From Monodelphis domestica (taxonomy: Eukaryota; Chordata; Mammalia; Didelphimorphia; Didelphidae), in contig NC_077227.1 in the NCBI RefSeq assembly GCF_027887165.1, positions 78,498,988-78,562,987 of the forward strand: a stretch of DNA of 64,000 bases, in the 5' to 3' direction. This document shows, piece by piece, positions 59,011 through 64,000 of this stretch. The translations under genes were made by a program, and so were the position numbers. Each line of letters opens with the position of its first letter. The stretch's first letter is position 1. The notes under the pieces are model-generated. The model had not been told where the DNA came from, made no database searches, and saw only the letters and a program-made list of their open reading frames with translations.

Positions 59011-59203
59011 AAACCTTTACCTTCCATCTTGGAATCAATACTGTGTATTGGTTCCAAGGCAGAAGAGTGGTAAGGGCTAGGCAATGGAGGTCAAGTGACT
59101 TGCCCAGGGTCACACAGATGGGAAGTGTCTGAGGCCAGATTTGAATCTAGGACTTCCCATCTCTAGGCCTGACTCTCAAACCACTGAGCTACTCAGCTGC
59201 CCA
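59011..59203 (-). repeat. tRNA-like marsupial SINE
   Basis: Minus-strand, well preserved: GGTTCCAAGGCAGAAGAGTG, CAGGGTCACACAGATGGGAA, GACTCTCAAACCACTGAGCT. It follows a (TTA)n tract. Confidence 0.94.
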
Positions 59204-59687
59204 CCAAATTTATTATTTTTTAAAATCTCAATTTTAGCCAAGACAAGTAAGAGATCTTAATTACTTCAGTCTGAATTACTATAATCCACTAATGACCAGG
59301 CCTATGATATAGGTTGGCAAGAATATAGAACCTTCACCAGTCAGGGCCACTCTAGAACTGAGTCCTTAGGATTTGGCATGAGTCATTCTGACCTTGAACT
59401 CATAATATCCTTACAAGAATGGACTCATATATTCATGGAACTTTTTCATTGGATGAAATTGCCTTGGTCCCGTGGGTTTAGGTCTAGATTAGGTCATTAT
59501 TCACGGTCCTGGGGCCCTAAAGAGGATCAGTTTCCTTGTAGGTTCCCATTGGTAAATTTAGATCAGAATTCTACCTCAGAGAATCCATTCCCATTTAGAT
59601 TTCTGACCCCCACCGGCCTTTCACCCTGCCTGAAATCCCCTGAAGGCCTGTCCATACCCTCTGGCTCCCCCAGGCAGCTGCTGGAAG

Positions 59688-59701
59688 ATCACCATGGTAA
59701 C
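59688..59701 (+). promoter_or_regulatory. RFX X-box-like motif
   Basis: ATCACCATGGTAAC differs at the first base from the strong RFX form GTCACCATGGTAAC. No recognised repeat covers it. Confidence 0.35.
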
Positions 59702-60386
59702 TGTGATCAGAAGGGCCACCTGTTGGAAAAATAGGAGCCTTGTAAAAATGAATTTGTATTTTTAATTTTTTTTTCTTCATTCGGACAGATTTTTTTGAGG
59801 CTTCAAGTGAAAGTGATTGGCCCCAGCTTGGAAACCTGATCTTGATGGGCAGTCATGCTGAGCTGGGGCAGGTGGGATTGCCCTTTGGAGGCAATTTTCT
59901 TACCCTAAGTGGCAATAATTTCCCCTTAAACTGCAAACTTAGGAACTTTATTAGCCCTTTAAAGATGTCTCTTTCTTGTGGGGGAGCTGCAGCTTTAATG
60001 GCTCTCCCCTGAGATTGACAGCACTTAGTTTCCAGGGTCAGAGGAGTGTGGCTGAAAAGGCAGCTGTTACTGGTGCTCTGAGCATTTGATGTGAGGCCAG
60101 TGAGTGGCCTAGATGTAGGGCTGTACATGGCTTTTCACACCCCATCAGAAACCAATCTGCCAGGGTAGAACTCCAGGGATCTTGCCAAGGGTTTTCATTA
60201 AGCTTGTTGCCTGAACTACTTTTTGTCAGGATGACAGGGAGAAGAGAGTACTTTGGGCCCAAAGGCCCAAAAGGCTGCAGGTAACATCTTAGAGTACACA
60301 TCGGAGGGTCCCAGAGGATGCTGGAAAACAGCTGGATCAAGTGCCAACTGATTGTACCAGTATTTCCTCTAGAAGTATCCAAGGGA

Positions 60387-60572
60387 CGGGGCAGCTATGT
60401 GGCTCAGTGGATAGAGAGCCAAGCCTGGAGTTGGGAGGATCTGGGCTCAAGTCTCTTCTCAGATACATCCTGGTCAAGTCACAGTTAATCCTAGTTGTTT
60501 AGCCCTTATTGCTCTTCTGCCTTGGAACTGATATTTAGTATTAATTCTAAGACATAAAAGTTTTTTTTAAAG
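60387..60572 (+). repeat. tRNA-like marsupial SINE
   Basis: GGGGCAGCTATGTGGCTCAG head, CAGATACATCCTGGTCAAGT, GCTCTTCTGCCTTGGAACTG and a TTCTAAGACATAAAAG tail. The CAGGGTCACACAG box is partly deleted. The direct repeat AAGTATC(C/T)AAGGGA flanks it (60374-60386; 60573-60585), a probable target duplication. Confidence 0.92.
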
Positions 60573-61084
60573 AAGTATCTAAGGGAGGGCACTAATTAAA
60601 ACGAGTACATCTTGAATCTGAAACAGAGGGTCCATCAGCTTGCTGGGGCCATCCTTTAGGTCTCTCAACATGAACACATTTAAGGAATTTAAGGAATAAG
60701 TAAAATCAACCCCCTTCCAAAATCACAAGATGCACATGTATCTGGAAAAATCTGGAGGAAATGATAACAAAACTTCACAAAAATGGCACAGAGAGTTTGA
60801 AAATATCAGTGGCTGCAACTAAAGAAAGCAAGATGAAAATAGCTGAAGACAGAAAGTTAGATAATTTGGTTAAAATGGAGAAGCACGCTCAGAAAATGCT
60901 AGAAAAAGATTTGGAAGAAATGCATATGAAAGTAATGGATCTATAAGGCCAAATAAGAAGAAACTTCAGAGCTACTGAGATTCTGGAAACTACTGAGAGA
61001 AAGGAGATCATTAAGGCTGATTTCAGGAAATTGTATGATAACATTTCCCCAAAAGGTGTTGGATTCCACGTTGAGAAAGTTGAT

Positions 61085-61265
61085 TGGGATCCCATCTCAA
61101 ATACTTAATTAGTTGTGTGAGCTTCTCAGGCTACTTAACTCACAAAGTCTCCATCTCTTTGTAAAAATAAAGGAAATAATACTCATATTCCCAACTTCAT
61201 GAGGTTGTCATTGTGAGCAAGCCTTAAAACATTTATTATTGTGAGTTGCTGTTATTGTTATTATT
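61085..61265 (+). repeat. CORE-SINE / MIR-type fragment
   Basis: CCCATCTCAAATACTTAATT, CTTCTCAGGCTACTTAACTC, CATGAGGTTGTCATTGTGAG and a TTATTATTGTG tail. Confidence 0.6.
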
Positions 61266-61270
61266 ATGAT

Positions 61271-61454
61271 TTTTAAACCCTTATCTTTCATCCTAGTAAT
61301 AATTCTAAGACAGAAGAGCAAGGACAAAGTAAGTGATGTTAAATGACTTGCCCAGGGTCACACAGCTAAGAAGTGTGTTAGGCTAATTTTGAACCCAGGT
61401 TCTCCTGATTTAAGGACTGGCATTCTATTCCACTGGGCCACTTAGCTGCCCCTG
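61271..61454 (-). repeat. tRNA-like marsupial SINE
   Basis: Minus-strand copy: CTTGCCCAGGGTCACACAGC, TTTGAACCCAGGTTCTCC, CCACTGGGCCACTTAGCTGC. It joins the preceding SINE almost directly. Confidence 0.9.
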
Positions 61455-62159
61455 TTATTGTTATTATTTTAGCATCTTTAAGTTTCAAAAACAAAATGAC
61501 ACCCTGTAAATAGAATTCACAGGATACCAAAAAGAGAAACTTAACATTCATCTCATCTAGGCACATCATGGACAAGCTTCAAAACCACAATGACAAAGAA
61601 AAATCTCCAAACTGTCTAGAGGAAGAAACAGATCACCTATCAAAAACTATTGCCAGGGTTTCAGAAAATTGTTTAAAAAACCAGAAATGATTTGAGAAAA
61701 TTAGAATATAATATATAAATTTTTAAAAACAGACCTTATTTCCAGAAAGAAATTTCTAGCTATCTGAGCTATATTGGAAAACAAAGGATAGATATTTAAA
61801 AACCAAAAGGTTCTCAAAGAATTTATGGAGCAAAAGCCATGTTTTAAAAGAGCTTTTTGAAACTGAGAGGTAGCTGTACCAGGAAAGCTAAGTACTTGGA
61901 ACAATGACTATTTTTCAATTATGATGAATAGTTATTATCTTAATGAGAGAACTTCCACAGGGTACTTAAAAATAACTACATTATTGATTAAACTTTTGGA
62001 ATGAGATGGCTGACCTTGGGGTGGAGAAGATGACAGAAAGGCAAAACAAATGAATAAAAATAAAAGTATATGATGAAAAAGGAGTTAAAAATGAACAAAG
62101 GGAACAAAGTAAAGTTAGGTGAATGATGAGAAAAGATGGAATTGGTGGCCATCCCCAAG

Positions 62160-62295
62160 CTGAAAAGAGAAAGGAGGCTCAGTGGATAGAGTTAGGAGGA
62201 CCTGGGTTCCAGTCTGACCTGAGATACTTCCTAAGTGCATAACCCTGGGCAAGTTAGTTAACCCTCTTTGCCTAGCCCTTGCCCTTCTGTACCAG
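62160..62295 (+). repeat. tRNA-like marsupial SINE, partial
   Basis: GAGGCTCAGTGGATAGAGTT, GGAGGACCTGGGTTCCAGTC, AACCCTGGGCAAGTTAGTTA and TGCCTAGCCCTTGCCC. The 3' tail is lost. Confidence 0.85.
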
Positions 62296-62530
62296 ATCAT
62301 GTTACACGATCACATCCCATTCACTTTGAATTTTTCATTGTCTGATTTCCACTGTACTATTCTTCCTTCCCCCCCTTTTTTCCCCACTTTATTAGAACAA
62401 AACCTTACTGGTGTCTATTGCCCCATATGTATGATCTTCTGCTTTTAGAATGTAATTTCTTAAAGGGCAGGAACGGTACCTTTCAAAAATCTGTCTCCAC
62501 TGCTTAGCACAGTTGTTGCCATTCATTCAT
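62296..62530 (+). repeat. L2-like 3' end
   Basis: CAGATCATGTTACACGATCA, GAATGTAATTTCTTAAAGGG, CAGGAACGGTACC and CACTGCTTAGCACAGTTG are a decayed L2 terminus directly after the SINE. Confidence 0.45.
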
Positions 62531-63469
62531 GTAGCCTATAGGATCCATGTCTAATGCAAAAACATGTGCTCAGATTTAATCAGAGACATTAGACACAAAT
62601 CAAGGATTGAGAAATGTGGATTTAATGGACACATGGAGAAAACTTAATGGGCAAAGTAAGGAATATCCATTTTCACTTTAAGCATTCATGGAAAATTCAC
62701 AAAAATGGACCGTGTTCTTGATCCTAAGTGAAGTCCTAAGCAAATTTGGAAAAGTATAAATTTAAAATACATTAATCGACCCTAATACATTAAAACTAGG
62801 AGTACAGTGATAGATGATCGATGCTTAGATCTTCACAAGATTTTAAAAAGTAATTTGTTAATGTTTTGATTAAAAAAGGATTTAATAATAGAAGATTACC
62901 TTCAAGGATAATGACAACAGAAATACCACATATTGCAATGTAGGCAGCCAGTTCGATGCTTAGAGGCAAATTTATAGCTTTGAATCCCTGGATTGGCAAG
63001 AGAGACAAAGGATGAATTAACAAATTAGGTCTGCATTTAGAGAAAATAGAAAACATGCAAAGTAATACACCAGAAGGAAAGTAGAAAAAGAGGATTATTC
63101 AAACTAGAGTAGAAATGAATAAAATGGAAAACAAAAAATAATTGAAATAAAGATAATAATTTATTTGTTTAATCAAGAAACATTGATTAAAATACCCCAA
63201 AATTAATTTAAAAAGAGCAAATGCAGTCTCCAGAATTAAAAACAGAAAGGGGACATGATAATGTATACAATAAATTTAAGAAAACATTTATGCTAATATT
63301 TGAAAACTTATGAAATAGATGAACATCTGTAAAGAATAGCAAGTACCCAGCCTTACATAACTGGAAATAGATAACCTAAATAGACCAATCTCAGTGAGAA
63401 ATCAAATAAGTCACTGGTGAAGCTAAGTTCAGATTCCATACTTAACTATAGTAGTTGACAGTCTTATTA

Positions 63470-63680
63470 TGCTTCTTCTTATACTTAAATTTTGCAAAGC
63501 AGTTTACAGACATGAACTCATCTGAGCATCACAACTTCAGTGTGAAGTAGATTATGTAGATCTTTTAATCCTCCTTTTATATTTTGTGATTTGTTCCTCC
63601 TATTTCCCCTGCCTGCCTCAGTTTTCTCATTGTTAAATGAGAGGGTTGGACTTCATGAGTTCTCTCTCAGTCCTGAGTTT
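63470..63680. repeat. MIR-type fragments
   Basis: Minus-strand part TTTTGCAAAGCAGTTTACAG and CATCTGAGCATCACAACTTC, then a + strand tail TGCCTCAGTTTTCTCATTGT, GAGAGGGTTGGACTTCATGA. Confidence 0.6.
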
Positions 63681-63819
63681 AGGATCCTATGACTCCATAA
63701 TATCCAAGAAGTTATTCAGTTCTGTTGATTCTATCTTCACAACTCCTGAATCCATCCTCTCTTCTCTATTTCCATGCCAGTATTTTAGTACCTCCAACAC
63801 AAACCACTGCATTAGTCTT

Positions 63820-64000
63820 TAAAAAAAAAATTACATTTAAATACGCAGGTAACTCCCTCCTTGCCTCCTCTCCCTCCATTAGAGAAGGTCTCATTTGACA
63901 ATTTATATATAAAACTATGCCTTACGTATTTTTATTTATCAGTTCTTTCTCTGGAGGTGGAGGTACACCAGTCATTCTTCAAGCAATATATTTGGTTGTT
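63820..64000 (-). repeat. L1 3' end, continuing beyond the window
   Basis: Begins with a run of A (63821-63830), then L1 3'UTR text, including CAGTTCTTTCTCTGGAGGTG at 63941, the same as at 17300. Confidence 0.6.

Larger units (their letters stand above)
60700..63460 (+). mobile_element. Old L1 with ORF1-like and ORF2 pieces, interrupted by SINEs
   Basis: 60720-61090 has coiled-coil ORF1-like text (MEKHAQKMLEKDLEEMHMKV, then a frame-shifted IRRNFRATEILETTERKEII). After SINEs it resumes at 61490-61700. ORF2-like text at 62570-63400 includes GAGAAATGTGGATTTAATGG, AGAGGCAAATTTATAGCTTT and GAATTAACAAATTAGGTCTG as in marsupial L1. Insertions: 61085-61265, 61271-61454, 62160-62295 and an L2-like tail to 62520. 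All frames are broken. Confidence 0.6.
44174..64000 (+). other. SLIT1: SLIT1 intron 1 (5' part)
   Basis: Starts GTGAGTATGG and runs past the window end. I looked for the next LRR exon (human ELNGNNITRI) in all frames and did not find it. The intron carries the repeats listed below. The non-repeat stretches 44190-46310, 46520-48685, 52960-55140, 56880-58990, 59210-60385 hold no recognised gene. Confidence 0.85.

Noticed and set aside
59378..59734. 118-codon ORF as a possible SLIT1 exon or new gene
   Set aside because: No LRR or EGF pattern, no convincing splice sites, and no similarity to SLIT exons that I recognise.
60387..60460. tRNA gene
   Set aside because: The tRNA-like head belongs to a SINE. 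It has lost cloverleaf pairing and is followed by the SINE body, as in the other copies.
44174..64000. SLIT1 exon 2 (first full LRR)
   Set aside because: No frame contains an LNGNNIT-like LRR segment with flanking splice sites; the intron probably extends beyond the window.

Overview
The window is nuclear DNA of a marsupial mammal. Coding sequence is sparse and intron-split, CpG is depleted except at one promoter, and the DNA is filled with marsupial repeat types: tRNA-like SINEs with the GGTCCTGGGTTCAAAT box and a TAAGGGTTTAAAA tail, CORE/MIR SINEs, marsupial L1, L2 and a BovB/RTE LINE. I cannot fix the species (opossum, dasyurid or diprotodont) by eye.

Two real genes are visible, both on the + strand. 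Positions 1 to about 13.7 kb hold the 3' part of ARHGAP19, a Rho GTPase-activating protein. Three consecutive exons (2679-2777, 5087-5197, 5601-5679) encode its basic C-terminal tail and keep reading phase. A tiny terminal exon near 12402 followed by a 3'UTR to about 13.7 kb is a proposal. The region from about 13.8 to 42.4 kb is intergenic and almost wholly repeats. It includes an SRSF10 retropseudogene split by a SINE, a tandem double SINE insertion, an AT-rich minisatellite carrying a GC-rich insertion and a probable solo LTR, and a decayed BovB LINE broken by a SINE.

From about 42.4 kb a CpG-rich, microsatellite-studded promoter region leads into coding exon 1 of SLIT1 (43980-44173). It encodes the signal peptide and the first cysteine-rich LRR cap of the secreted axon-guidance ligand. 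The remaining 20 kb (44174 to the end) is the start of SLIT1 intron 1; no exon 2 was found. ARHGAP19 followed by SLIT1 in the same orientation matches the human 10q24 arrangement, which supports both identifications.

I found no CRISPR array, operon, tRNA gene or new protein system. The points most worth a second look are an overlapping upstream ORF at the SLIT1 start, an internally deleted L1 with both ends, a 454-bp GC-rich element flanked by an 8-bp direct repeat, the two-SINE insertion with a triplicated target site, and two RFX-like motifs in SLIT1 intron 1. Repeat boundaries were set by eye and are good to about 10-30 bases.
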